Below the pieces are notes generated by a model that saw nothing but the letters and a program-made list of their open reading frames with translations, searched no databases and was not told the origin of the DNA. Positions 23,351-35,194 of a DNA stretch of 64,000 bases are shown piece by piece. The first letter of the stretch is position 1, and the number at the start of each line of letters is the position of its first letter. The position numbers were made by a program, and so were the translations under genes. The DNA is from Ceratotherium simum simum (Eukaryota > Chordata > Mammalia > Perissodactyla > Rhinocerotidae): positions 21,772,399-21,836,398 of the forward strand of contig NW_004454178.1 in assembly GCF_000283155.1 (NCBI RefSeq). Reading direction: 5' to 3'.

Positions 23351-24103
23351 CGAATCCTTGAAGCAGCTGTGTGCTAGAAGATCTGGTGGAAGAGCATTCT
23401 AGACATGGCAAATGGAAAGCACCCAGAGGCTGAGGAGGGCCAAGAGGGCAGACGCAGAGACGAAGGAGATGAAGTCAGGAGGTTGCTGCAGCCATTGTAT
23501 GGAGCAGGGTTTTTCCTGGCTACAGTGGGAAGCCACCTGAAGGTTCTAAGAATGGATCTGATGTGATCTGACAAGTGTTTTGACGAGACGGCTTTGGAAG
23601 AGGGTGGAGAATGGATCCTGGGAGCTCAAGTGGAAGTGGACAGACCAGCTAGGTGCTGCGGCCAGCTTCCAGGAAGCAGATGGTGGTGGCTTGGACACAG
23701 GAGGTAGCAGCAGTGACCAGAGAAGTGGTCAGCTTTGGGGTACACGGAGTCAGAATTAGAGGCAGAGCAGACAGCAATTACTGATGAGTTGGGTCATGGA
23801 GGAAAGGGAAGAACCAAAGATGACAGCAGGGTGGTGGTTGATGGGGTCACGAGCTGCTATGGGGAAGGTGCAGGTTAGGGGGTAGGGGGTGGCCTGGACT
23901 CAGACACTCTGATTGGGACCTGTTAGGTCTGAGATGCTTATTAGACATGTAAATGGAGACATCAAGGACAATCCTTAGAAATTTCTGAAAACATAACTTG
24001 TCCCACAAAAGTAAGGCTGAAAAGGGCAGCTGAAACAGTCTTGACCTTTCTTTGTGTTTTATTGGAGCCAGCCAGCCTCCCTGTGCCTCTTAACTGAGTA
24101 ACT

Positions 24104-24232
24104 CTGAGTGTGTGTGTGTGTGTGTGTGCATTTTTCTGTGTCTGTGTGTATCTGTGTGCATATCTGTGTGCATGTCTGTGTGTGTAGGTATGTTTTTGTA
24201 TGTATGCATGTCTCTATGTATATGTGTGTTAA
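24104..24232 (+). repeat. Degenerate (TG)n / TGTGTNTG repeat
   Basis: It starts with a perfect TG run and decays into 'tctgtgtgcatatctgtgtg' type units. Open frames on both strands are low complexity. Confidence 0.9.
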
Positions 24233-24239
24233 GCCAAAG

Positions 24240-24480
24240 GGCCCTGGTACCAGACAGCCTGGATTTCAAACCTGGCTTTCCCATGTGCTACTTATGTAAC
24301 GTTGGGCATGCTACTTAACCCGTCTGGGCCCCAGTTGTGTTATCTGTAAAATGGTGATGACTATCCTAGTGGTACCTACCTCTAGGTGTGTAGGGAGGTC
24401 TGATGAGTCAGCACATGTTGGGCACTTAGGACTGTGCCTGCCACAGGACTGGCACTCAGTCAATGCTAGCTAGTGTCCCA
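24240..24480 (+). repeat. MIR SINE
   Basis: 'gacagcctggatttcaaacc', 'tacttaacccgtctgggccc' and 'ggcactcagtcaatgctagc' give the full MIR order on the plus strand. Confidence 0.9.
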
Positions 24481-25984
24481 GGTGAGGGTGTACACGTGCA
24501 CATCAGTGTGGGGAGAGTTTATGATTGCAACTTGTTAAAAAAAGCAATTCTTTATTGGGTGAATGGTCCAATACTCTCCTACTTGAGATAGCATTGTTAT
24601 AGAATGGATAGAAGGAAAAAGGCTTAACAGAAAGCCTATCCTTGGTCATTGGATGGAATGCCTCACCAAACCGGACCAGAATCCCACAATCATAGACACT
24701 TATTTCTTCCTTACCTTACATGGTTTTTACTGGACTGAGTTCCTACGTGGGGGCTTTACTTTCATCATGGTTGAATTTGCAGCCCCTAGCCCAGGGCCTG
24801 GCAACCAGCCAATACCGGTGTGAGGCGTGGGGATGGACTTTTAGGGGCCAGCCTACTGCGGTGCCCACTCTCCTGGTGGAAAGTGTCTTTCCCGTCAGGT
24901 TACTTTTGGGGCAAATATTCAGTTATTATCTGGGGTCTCTTGGCTATTTTTGTGTCTGACATTTGAACCCTTTTCCACTCAGGGGCCACTCTGTGGGATG
25001 GTAATACTTCTAATAATCCTAATTGTCCACTGCTTTTCATGTTCTTTTTTCCATTACACTTCTTCCCCGTAGCCATCATGCTTTTAAGTATCATTCAAGC
25101 ATCCCTCCCGTCCTGGGGTGGGTTTCTCATCCCCTGAAACATAAGGCAGATGGAGCAGTTCGCCTAACCTAAGGGGGCCTGGAATGTGTTTTTCTTCCCA
25201 TGGTGTTACCACATAAAAGTGGTCAGAAATCACTCAGAACTTATTTTATATCCTCAAGCGAAGTTTCAGTAATTTGGATAAAATTGGAGAAATGGGTTCT
25301 TATTGCTCAGAGCTCTGAAATGGGATAGAGCAAGGTCAGATAGGCCAAATTGACTACTATGTGAATATTTAATACACAAAGTAGTTTCATTTTCTTTCAC
25401 ACTCAGGAGCTGAAGCACATTTGGGCTGGAGTTAGGGTAAAAATCTTTCCTCAAAATTCACCTCACCACCACCACTCCGTTTGGTTTGTCTATTCAAATT
25501 GCAGATTTTTAAATGCAGTTTCCTCTGATCTCGAATCCTCTTTCTAATTCCTTGTTCACCAACATCATTGACAAGCTTGTCTGGTGGTCAAGGAATGTCT
25601 GTGCATTGCTCTTAGAGAGCATGCAGTCGTGTATGAGGAGCTTCATCTCTCAGCGGAGTGCATTCGCTGATTCTTTATTCTGTGTGGTGACACCTGAGCT
25701 GAGAGCTTTATAGGTGGTCTTATGGTTAGAGGTGAGGTTGGGGACCTTTGCCCAATTTGCCCTGGAGCCTGGACTTTAATCCAGGCCTGTCTACCAGAGA
25801 TGGAGTGCATAATGACTAAGGTATTCTACCTTATTCTGAGCGATTTACTGCAAAAGAATAAGGCAAATTATCATTATTTACATTTATGTTGGTGAACATC
25901 AAATACTTTGATCTCTGACTCTGAGTTTTTCTTGGTCCTTGTCACTTTGGTATCTCTATCATCTCTATTTCTACCTTTATTTCT
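24481..25984. other. Intergenic, nothing recognised
   Basis: No gene and no repeat I can assign with confidence. Confidence 0.5.
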
Positions 25985-26560
25985 GTCTCTCTCTGCCTTC
26001 ATCCTCATCTCCATCCCCATCCCTATCTCCATCCATATCTCCATCGCCATCCCCATTCCCATCCCCATCATCTCCATCCCCATCTCCACCTCCACCTCCA
26101 TCCCCATCTCCATCTCCACCTCCATCCCCATCTCCATCTCCACCTCCACCTCCATCCGCATCTCCATCCCCATCTCCATCCCCATCTCCATCTCCACCTC
26201 CAGCTCCATCTCCACCTCCATCCCCCTCTCCATCTCCATCTCCACCTCCATCCCCATCTCCACCTCCATCCGCATCTCCATCTCCATCCCCATCTCCACC
26301 TCCATCCCCATCTCCCTCTCCATCCCCATCTCCATTTCCATCTCCACCTCCATCCCCATCTCCATCTCCATCATCTCCATGTCCATCACCATCCTCATTT
26401 CCATCCCCATCTCCACTTCCATCCCCATCTCCACTTCCATCCCCATCTCCACCTCCATCCCCATCTCCATCTCCATCATCTCCATCTCCATCCTCATTTC
26501 CATCCCCATCTCCACTGCCATCCCCATCATCTCTCTCTCCATCTCCATTTCTGCCTATAT
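25985..26560 (+). repeat. Hexanucleotide satellite, (CCATCN)n and variants
   Basis: About 575 bp built from 'ccatct', 'ccatcc' and 'ccacct' hexamers in variable order. The first part (to about 26030) and the last 40 bp are more degenerate. Because 6 is a multiple of 3, several frames stay open: a Met/Glu protein on the minus strand (25874-26548), and Ile/Ser/Pro and Pro/Ser proteins on the plus strand. None has non-repeat coding context, so I do not call a gene. Confidence 0.95.
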
Positions 26561-27204
26561 CAACTACTTTTCGTTCTTGTTTCTAGGCCAAGTGTGGGTT
26601 CTCATATGCAAAGCAACTTGGATACTTGACATAGAAAAATCATTGAGGAGCTTCATTTACCCTCTTTATGTCTGGCATAACTGAGGAAGTCTCCCTACGA
26701 GCACGAAAGTTTCAAGCTCCTATTTCTTAACAAATCACTCAATAAAACCTTGATCTCCAAAGAGATATCGAGCCCATAGTTCCCTGGTGAGGTCACCTGC
26801 AATGGATTTGGGAAGGTGCAAAGTTTAAATAAGGGACCCAGGGCAAGCCAGGCTGAGGCTGGCCAATGCTCAGATACCTTGAACTCAGGGCTGTAGCAGG
26901 AGCTTCTCACTTGAGACCAGAGGAGAGACGAGTGCCTGAAGGAGCTGGATACACCTGATTCTGTCAAAGAGGGCAGAGCTCTGAGGGCTGGGGTGACGTC
27001 TGAAGAGCCCCAAATCCAGAGGGGCCTCTTTTCCCCTAGGCACAGATTGTCCCTGAGTTCACCTGGGGGACCATCTTCAGGTGAGCGGCATTTTCTCTTG
27101 ATCACTTTTCTGGCTCCTATCTTTCTCGCTGTTACCAGCCTTGGAGCTAACCATGGTGCTGGCAAGAATCTGGTTCTTCCTGGACCCTCACTATTCAAAG
27201 AGTG
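26561..27204. other. Intergenic, nothing recognised
   Basis: No repeat named. The open frame 26695-27198 (minus, 167 codons) has no domain or splice context I recognise. Confidence 0.45.
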
Positions 27205-27355
27205 ACTGTGGACCAGTAGCGTCGGCCCCCTGGAAAGAACTCGTTAGAGATGTAGCATCATAGGCCCCACCCCAAATCTGCTGAACCAGAATCTGTATTT
27301 AAGAAGATCCTCAGATGATTCGTGTGTACATGAGACTTTGAGAAGCGCTACTTTA
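27205..27355 (+). repeat. MER5A-type hAT fragment
   Basis: 'ggccccaccccaaatctgct' followed by 'gaaccagaatctgtatttaa' and 'tgagactttgagaagcgcta' match the 3' half of MER5A. Confidence 0.8.
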
Positions 27356-29514
27356 TATTACTCCACTGCAGAACCCCTGGGAACGTGAAATGGAAGGCTA
27401 AGGGCAGAAGGAATTGTGGAAGATAGGTGTAGATGCACGGATTTGGTTTGTATTGGGACTGATCTCTTGAGTGGCTTAAGGAGGGTTTCATAATGTTTTG
27501 CAGTCGTGGGTGATGCATGTTGGAAGGTGCACTTATGCTAGGAGCCCTCCATGACATTGCTGCTTCTGGGGCCTGTAAATGCATTCTTTGTCCTGTTCGT
27601 TGGTGTGCTAGAGGGTACTGTGGATCTCTAGATGTTGGCTAGAAATTCCTCCAGGTACAAAATTGTTGTGGTTCAGAGGAGGAGTTGGGCTGGAAGCCGT
27701 AATTCCTATGGAACGGTGCATTCTTGATGGAGGAGTTGCCTAATTCATAAGCAATTCTGAGCTGGTGAGAGAGTGGACCAGCCATGCTGATGTAGGAAGT
27801 GTAGCCGAGGATTTGACTTCTGCTTGACTGTCAGTGTGTGGGTCACGTGGATCGTGGTCATGCTTTGGGACCTGTCCAAGTTGTCCACCAAAGCGAAGGT
27901 CCAGCACTCATGTGCAGGCTTCTTCAGCAGCCCCACTGGTGGAGCTTGCGGCCCTGAGGGCTTTCCCAGGGTGACTCTGAGAAGCCAGGAGCTGGCGTGG
28001 TCAGTCCATGGGTTTGGAGTGAACACTCAGTGGGAAGGACTCGGGTCTTGTCACCAGATCTATCACATATTCGTACTTTTGGTGTCGTGGTAACCTTTCT
28101 CTTTCTTAATGAGCTATGCATATTTCAAAGTTCATAGAGGGTCAGTGGCAGGGATGGTTGGAGGATGCAGGTGAGTGGAAGCCATGGAGCCTGCAGGAGT
28201 GAAGCGCAAGCTGTTAGTTCTCCTGGAGAAGGCGGGATCTTGGCTTTCCCACCAGGAGAGGCCAAGAGATGAGGGTAAGAATAACACCTCCTCCACCCTT
28301 GTACCAGGGAGGGGAGGATCTGTGAGCTGATGGGTCTCCTATTCAGTGTGTTCATCAGCTGCACCTGTCTTCCCAGGAGTTAGTACATGTCAGGTGAGTA
28401 TCTGTGCCTCCTGCACAGGCCTAGCCTAGAAGACACCAATGCCCTTGAACAACCTGAGTTCTAACATGGGGGCAGGTTCCACCTCCATCAGTTGCTACCA
28501 GTGTGCTCAATTCTCTCCTCTGCTTGGCCGGGGCTAACATTCAGTGGGAGGAACAGAATGGGCCCTGCTGGTCCTCCCTCCGGCTTCCTGATTTGGGGTG
28601 TCTAGAGGTGGGAATTAGCCTCTTCCTGCAGTGTGGGCCAGCTGCCCCAGGCCATGTGCCCACTCAACTAGTACCTGAGGCTTCTCTCCTCTCCCGGGCC
28701 TTGGGGGAAGTCTGTGCTCCCGGTCAGGAGGCAAGGCCAGGGCCCACCTGGGACTCCAACTTCACGCAGACCATCCGGGGCGGGGAGGCAAGTTCATGGA
28801 CAGCTGCCAGTGCAGCCTCCACACTAAGGGTGGACTCTTCATGTAATGCCCAAGTGGGCCTTCCCTGTCCTGGACCAGAGGCCGCCTCCTTCCAGCCAGC
28901 TCCAGTGGCGCAAACTTGGCCAGAGGGCAGGGCTGCCATGGGAGTCTGTGCGCAATCTCCAGGGGAGGGGAGAGCCTGGCCCGAGTGCCTGGAGAGGAGG
29001 TGATGCCCAGTGGCTGGGAAGCTGGGAGTTTAGAGAGGGAAGATGAAATGAGAGCGAGCAGGTTGGGGAGACGGAAGGGAGCCGGAGCAAGTGCCTTGCC
29101 CGCTGATGTCTGGGCTCCATTTCACAGCCTGTGTGTGTCTCCTGTAGGGCTAGAGGGTGGCAGCCGCCTAGCTCTGCGACTGCCCATGTGCTCGAGGTGG
29201 GCAGGACGGCACTGCTTTCAAGAAGGGGTTTTTGGAGGCACAAGTGACCAAGAAATCTCTTCGTGACCAGAGAGCCAGTATGTTGCAGGAGGAACCCAAG
29301 CTCTGGGGGAAAAGTGCTTGCGTTGACCTTTTCCTTCCCTTGTAGACAAGGAGCCCTGGGGGTGAGATCAGGGAGTGAGGTCACTTCTCCACGTGGTGGC
29401 CCAGCTCCTGCCAGCTGTCCTTGCCCCAGGGCAGCACACTCACCACCGCCCAGCAGGCTGTTTCTCCTTCCTGCCGAGTGATGGCGTTTCTTCTGATGGC
29501 ACCTGTTTCTTCAC
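27356..29514. other. GC-richer intergenic stretch without a recognised gene
   Basis: The longest frames are 28503-29003 plus (166 codons) and 28839-29384 minus (181 codons). They overlap antisense, are rich in Pro, Ser, Gly and Ala, and show no domain I recognise. High GC alone explains them. No repeat family identified. Confidence 0.45.
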
Positions 29515-29675
29515 AGCTGCGTTTCTCAAAATCTGCTGAACCTGAGAGTCATCAGATTCCCCAGACCCCACCCAGAGATCCTGGTTCGACAGGTCTAGGG
29601 TGGGACCCAGAGCGTCATTTTCAAGCCGTGCCCCTGAGATGCCGATGCAAGTGGTCACGGGCCATTCACCCAGAA
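29515..29675 (+). repeat. MER20/MER5-like hAT fragment
   Basis: 'gagagtcatcagattcccca' and 'gaccccacccagagatcctg', then 'gagcgtcattttcaagccgt', follow the MER20-like plan, diverged. Confidence 0.6.
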
Positions 29676-30034
29676 ACACTCGTGGAAGCACATGGGGGTG
29701 CACTATCGATAGGGGATTGGCTCCTCACTCATTCAGTGGGGGGTGGGCAACAGGAAGAAAGGCCCCTTCCCCCTGCCCTCGTAAAGTGAAACGCCAAACA
29801 CCTGGACGCTGAGTTGGAGGGATAAAAGAGATTGGAGGGAGGTAAGACACTAATATGGTTGGGACATTCACCATGGCTGGTCCTTTCATGTCCCCCCCTA
29901 AATCCCGACACAGCCTGAGATGCAGGCGTCAGGATCCCATTTGAGTGAGCAGGACCTGGGGTTCTGGGGGCTGAGTTTGTCTGAACTCCCCCAGTGAGCA
30001 AAGGCTCAGAGCCGGTGTTCAAACCCACAGAGGT
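29676..30034. other. Intergenic, nothing recognised
   Basis: No gene or named repeat. Confidence 0.5.
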
Positions 30035-30195
30035 TTCACTCAATATTTTCAAAAACTGTTTTTCATTGTGGCAAAATACACAGAACATAAAATTTACCAT
30101 CGTACCCATTTTTAAGTGTACGGTTCAGTGGCATTATGTGCATTCACATTGTAGTGCAATATTCACCACCATCCATTTCCAGTGCATTCAATTTT
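30035..30195 (-). mobile_element. L1M 3' UTR fragment, reverse
   Basis: 'acataaaatttaccatcgta' then 'ttttaagtgtacggttcagt' and 'tattcaccaccatccatttc' form a well-known antisense L1M 3'-UTR segment. Confidence 0.85.
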
Positions 30196-30703
30196 GACAT
30201 GTTTTCTTACAGCACAAAAAGTAGGAAAGCAAAGCTGAGACTCTGGGTCTGCAAATTTCACAGGGAGCGTGCTGACGGGCTCTGCTTATCTTAGTGGGGT
30301 AAAGGAGGGTCTGGAGGAAGACGCCGGGCCAATATCTTTGTTCGCCTGTGAAACATGTCGGGGGACATAGAGGGATGAAATGTCTCCGCTGCAGGCACTG
30401 GTTTTGCTCAGGGAAGCCAGCTTCTGGCACTGAAAGATCACGCAGTAACCTAGCACTGAAAGATTTTTAGAAAAAAAGAAATCTTGTGTTTGCCTTGGTA
30501 CAGGAATTTGGACATTTGAGCCCATTTTGTGGCTCCTCAGATGGACCCACTCGGCTGTGCAGTGCTGAAAATCGAGGCATGGGGGAAGGGAGAGTGCCGA
30601 AGGCCCCCATGGGAATTCTCTGCTCTTCCCTTGGGTATCGGTCGTGGTCCTGGCTGTCCCGACGGAGGGGTCGACAACTCCTTCTCCACCCAACATTGAG
30701 GGC
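30196..30703. other. Intergenic, nothing recognised
   Basis: No gene or named repeat. Confidence 0.5.
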
Positions 30704-31091
30704 TGTATTAGTCAGCTAGGGCTGCCACAACAAAATACCACAGACTGGGGGCTTAAACAACAGAAATGTATTTCCCCACAGTTCTGGGCTGCAAGCTGGA
30801 GATCAAGTTGGCAGGGTTGGTTTCTTCTGAGGCCTCTTTCCTGGGCTTGCAGACGGCTGCCTTCTCCCTGTGTCTTCACAGGGTCTTCCCTCTGTGTGTG
30901 TCTGTGTACTAATCTCCTCTTCTTATGAGGACACCAGTCATATTAGATCAGGGCCCACCCTAATGACCTCATTTGAACTTGATTACCTCTGTAAAGACTC
31001 TATCTCCAAACAGAGTCGCATTCTAAAGTACTGAGGTTTAGTATTTCAACATATAAATTTTGAGGGGGGGGTCACAGCTTAGCCCATAACA
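30704..31091 (-). mobile_element. MLT1-type solo LTR, reverse
   Basis: It runs from 'tgtattagtcagctagggct' to 'cagcttagcccataaca', a complete MLT1 LTR in reverse and close in length and sequence to the copy at 8016-8405. The target duplication is unclear. Confidence 0.9.
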
Positions 31092-33180
31092 GGTGCCGAA
31101 TCCAGCATTCTGAGGGAGGCAGCAAGGCTGAGCCATGGTCACAGGAAGCATACAGTAGGTGCAGCTTCCAGGCCTGGGGTCTGGACCTGTCCTCTTCACG
31201 CTCAGAAGGCACCGGCTCTCCCAGGACCTCACAGGACTGCATCTGCCTGGAGACTCTCCTCTCCTGCAGCACCGACCCCTCCAGTTCATGCTGCATGTGA
31301 TTTTTAAGCCTACGTGCATCTCTCGCTCTCACTATCGAGGACCTACAGGGAATCACCCATCAAATCAAGGCTGAATCTCCCAGCCTAGGACTCAAAGCTG
31401 TCATTCTTTTATTCTTCAGTGCCACAACATCCTCCAGTCCCAGCTTGGATTCTCCCAACACAGTCCCTCTACCGAAGTCCCCATGCCAGCCTCCTTATCC
31501 ACTGGTTCTTTCCCTCCAGGTATATTTTAAACCCAAGATGAAATTGTACACCCTGTTTTGTAACCTACACCCATCATTTGGCAACATGTATTTTGAACCT
31601 TTTTCTGGAAATATAGGTCAAATCAAAACGTTTAATGGCTCTATAATATTTCATCTGCTGAAAGTATCATTCTGTGCCCTGTTTCTGTCATTCCCACTTT
31701 CATGCTCATTTCCCCTTCTGCTATCAGCTTTCTCTCTGCCAGCCTGGGATCATTGCTCTGTCACTTTCCACAAGGAGTATTCCTTTGTAGCAGTTAAGAA
31801 TGCTGTTTGCTCTTCAGTCTCTGTAATGTCCTAGCTTTCTAGTCTTTTCCAGTTCATTTTTTGGTTTTCAAACTAGGTTTTAGGTTCTGCTTTCCAATTC
31901 CTTTATATCTTTGAAAACACCTGGAAGGATGCTGTGTAGACTGCGGGCTAAGGAGAGAGAGGACCGGGATCCATTGGTTCTGTCTGTATGTGCATGTGCA
32001 TGGGGTGTAGGGGAGGAAATCATAGCGATATGAGAGTTTTTAGTTCTAGGATCTGTATGAAGGGTGGTTTTGAGATTTCTCTGATTGTCTGTACATTTCT
32101 GGCTAGATCTTTTCTCATCTGGGTCCTCATTCAGATGTGGCACCTGTCATTTCCAATTTTCCACAGACCCTACCATTCCCCATTGCCTGACACTTGGTCA
32201 CTCCATTCATTTTCATGACTGTCTGACCCTTGGAGTATTTGAGTTTGTGACTCCCATCTTAAATTTTTTGTTTCTCTTTGTCAAAGGGAGTTTCTCTCTG
32301 AACTGAATATGCTCTCTGTAGAAGTTACCAATATACTTAATTGCATCTTATCTCTCCTTTCAGATCTTGCTCAAATCCCCCTGCCTTTACAAAATTGTCC
32401 CTTGACACTCATTGTGTATAATCTCTAACTCCTTTGCATTTGTATGTCCTGTATAATCAATTTAAAAATTATAATACCCTATTTCTACTTGCCTGCAGCA
32501 TATACTTCATACAAAGATATATAATAGAAATAAATAATAGCCAACACTCAAGGAACATTAGCTATAACAATGTTAGCTATACGTCATTTAAATAAAATGA
32601 CTGAAAGTTGCCTACTGGCAATTATTACTTTATCTCTTCTAGAGGAGTTTCACAAAGACAAAATATAGTTTAAAAGGAGCATGGGAATTACATAAATTAA
32701 TAGAGCTAGCCTTGCTGAGCCTGCTTGCCACCCCTGCCACCCCTGCCTAGCTAGCCCAATACCAAATATACATAGGTATGGAGAAAGTTAACAAAATCTA
32801 CAAAAAACACAGTTTGTTAAATTTCCTCTATTTAAGCATTTTTCTTCATCTTAATTAAAAGCTTCTAACCTATTAATTAATTTTGTCCTTACTTCCCATA
32901 ATGAACATTTCCTATTTCATTTGTGGTTTTCAAAATGTGCCACAAATTGCAGAAATTAAATTTTAATATGATTTAATACTATGATACTATTGGCAAGCCA
33001 AGAGTGGGAATTTTGTATTCTTACTTTATGAGCATTTAAAATGTCATGTTCTATAATTATGCATTCCTCACTCATATTCAATTGCTAAATTGCTACCGTA
33101 TGCTGTGGCTTTCAGAGTCTTCTTCCAGGGGCTCAAGTTTTCTCGTTCCTCCTCTTAAAAGAACCTCAGAGAAGAAGGCG
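31092..33180. other. Intergenic DNA upstream of TRPM8
   Basis: About 31510-31670 looks like decayed L1 in reverse ('aaattgtacaccctgttttg', 'taatggctctataatatttc'). About 32340-32460 may be L2. The rest, including 32470-33180 directly upstream of the promoter candidate, is AT-rich and unassigned. Regulatory elements of TRPM8 could lie here but I see none with certainty. Confidence 0.45.
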
Positions 33181-33197
33181 GAGCTGAGAGCTCAAGT

Positions 33198-33204
33198 GAT
33201 AAAA
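33198..33204 (+). promoter_or_regulatory. TRPM8: TATA-like box of TRPM8 (candidate)
   Basis: The sequence 'gataaaag' begins at 33198, about 30 bases upstream of the 'aagaagaggagac' stretch that would start the non-coding first exon. Position and spacing fit a core promoter. This is inference from spacing and from the adjacent exon match, without transcript data. Confidence 0.4.
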
Positions 33205-33224
33205 GCCTTCTTCCTCCTGCAAGA

Positions 33225-33283
33225 AGAGGAGACATGCAGGGTCTTTGGACTGGAAGCAAATCTCGCTTCACAAACCTCCACCG
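33225..33283 (+). other. TRPM8: Probable non-coding first exon of TRPM8
   Basis: Bases 33254-33283 ('aagcaaatctcgcttcacaa' followed by 'acctccaccg') resemble the 5' UTR of human TRPM8 mRNA as I remember it, allowing several differences. They end exactly at a strong donor ('ccg' then 'gtatgt', GT at 33284-33285). Joined to the acceptor at 42478 they give a 5' leader with 8 bases of exon 2 before the ATG. The 5' boundary is a guess from the TATA-like box at 33198. An ATG at 33234 would open a 22-codon upstream frame if transcription starts before it. The 135-codon open frame spanning 33046-33453 reads through the donor and is not supported. Confidence 0.6.
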
Positions 33284-35194
33284 GTATGTTATCCACTTTT
33301 GCTTTTCGTCTCTCTATAAATGTTGCAATTGTCGTAACTTGTAGAATTGATATGTGTATAGTGTGTTTGAGAAGGGCTTGTTTAGTTTTTCTACGAAGAT
33401 TTGAAATTCAAGGAAGGCGAAATTTGAAATTTCTCAAAGAGCTGCGGGGGTAAGCAAAATGCCAGTTCACAAATATATTTCGTACTCATTTGGATTTATT
33501 TAGAAATCTTTCCTAGATTTTTGAATGATTTAAAACATAATCACAGCTTTTTCTTTTCCTGATTGACAGAGTCACAAATTTCCTCACGTGAGCTTTACTA
33601 AGAAAGTCGCTGGCATCTTAACTCTGCGACTGGCTGTCTAAACCAGTCCTATGTTCTCAACATTTTGGGACCATAAAGAAGCAAGTTTTTCTTAAATCAA
33701 GACCATGGCGAAACACAAATTAACATCAAGAAAGAATTTATTCAAATAGTCAATATTCTTTGATAATAAAAGGAGAAAAGTGTATTTGACTTATTTTTAC
33801 ATACTATGGTTCCTTTAGTTTTTTTCAGCTTCTGAAACATGCTCGTCACTTGTATTATTTAGAAGCAGGAGAGAAAGACTGAGGGGTTGGATGAATAATT
33901 AAAGCTTTTATTTCTATTTAGTTTTGAATCCGTTATTGCCAATGCTGACTTTTTCAGTGTGAAGATTCTTAAGCTGAAAGTAAAGAAATGGTTATTCCTT
34001 AAGTCTGTTCTATATGTGCTGATACAGATATACTGATCGTGATAGGAGTTTTAGCTGTCAATATCTTGAGAGCATAAAGAACTTTCTTTCAAGGTTGTGA
34101 CTTTGGATTTATAACTCTAAAATTTGGAACAATGTTGTTATCACCCATTATTAATTTTTTTGTCTTTCTTAAGAACTGATGTTATTCTTGGCACCTTTGA
34201 AGACAATAGGGCGTCATAGGGCCGCCTGCATTTCTCCATATTCTGGGCGACTCTCAGCAAATAGCACCTTCAAGCATCGTCTGCTGCCTGAGTCCTACCT
34301 CCTGTCTCTCACCTCTATTCATTGGGGTGGGATACATCGGGATCAATGACTTGAGAAACCTCTATTGGCTTTTGCCATTTTCCCAGTTTTCACCCATCTA
34401 TTCAAACTTCAAAACTGTGGCTGACAAAAATGTGGCAGTTAGACAAACAGCATCATGCCTGTAACAAACCAAATCTCAGTTCTTCTCTAGGGGTGAGTGA
34501 GACGTGGGGGTGAAGGTGAACATTAACCCTTTAGGGTCCCTGTAACTCTTGCATGCACCACCGCAGGCCTCTGGCCAAAATGGGAATCGAGAACATTTCT
34601 CCTGATGGTGTCATTTATATTTGAAGCCTCTGCAAGTGTCACACTCATTACAATGAATAATTGATAGGAGTGAAGAGTGGAGATGGCTGGGGTTTAGTAT
34701 GGGTCCTTTGGAACGTTCTCATCAGAGCATGAACAATCCAGTTCCTCTCTCGTTCAGTGTTATATAAGGAGAAGTTCTTATTTATCCTTTTTTACCATAA
34801 AGAGACTTAGAACTATACATTCTACTTGAAAATGACATCTTAGGACTGATCTGACCACAGCGACAGGCGGGTTAAAAGGTAATTTTAAAAATATGCCAAA
34901 TGCCAGTCTTGTCTCTTAGGACGATAACATAGCAGATGGATTTTTTTTTTTCCTTTTGCATTGGGCTTACAGGACACAAGAGTATTCTGTTAATGGGTGA
35001 CTTCTAGATTATTTAAAATTATTCATGAGCATCAATAATAAAAGTAACATTAGGCCAATCTCTGCCTCAATCCACAATATGAGGTTTCTAATCCTTTATT
35101 TAAATTTTCGTGGTGTATTAATATAGTAAAAATGATAATCTGGTTTTCTACAAAGAAGTATTAAAGCAGCACAAAGTAGCTTAACGTTTAAGGA

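Larger units (their letters stand above)
22560..23980 (-). mobile_element. L2 LINE, reverse, interrupted by two MIRs
   Basis: 22560-22850 ('ccatgtgccaggctccgggg', 'aagcttacaggctggagggg') and 23360-23980 ('gtgggaagccacctgaaggt', 'gatctgatgtgatctgacaa', 'gatggtggtggcttggacac') are consecutive parts of the antisense L2. Two MIR copies at 22851-23350 separate them. Confidence 0.78.

Noticed and set aside
25874..26684. Long Met/Glu, Ile/Ser and Pro/Ser proteins
   Set aside because: They are products of a hexanucleotide satellite; every frame without a stop in the unit stays open.
28503..29003. 166-codon plus-strand open frame in GC-rich DNA
   Set aside because: No recognised domain, no splice context, low-complexity composition, and an equally long frame overlaps on the other strand.
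1..33000. Exons of the neighbouring gene expected upstream of TRPM8 in mammals (HJURP)
   Set aside because: I looked for coding blocks with splice sites and saw none; the region is repeats and unassigned DNA. The neighbour is probably further left.
33046..33453. 135-codon open frame on the plus strand upstream of TRPM8
   Set aside because: It reads through the likely exon 1 donor at 33284, has no domain, and its composition is that of random AT-rich DNA. The exon 1 match is a better explanation.
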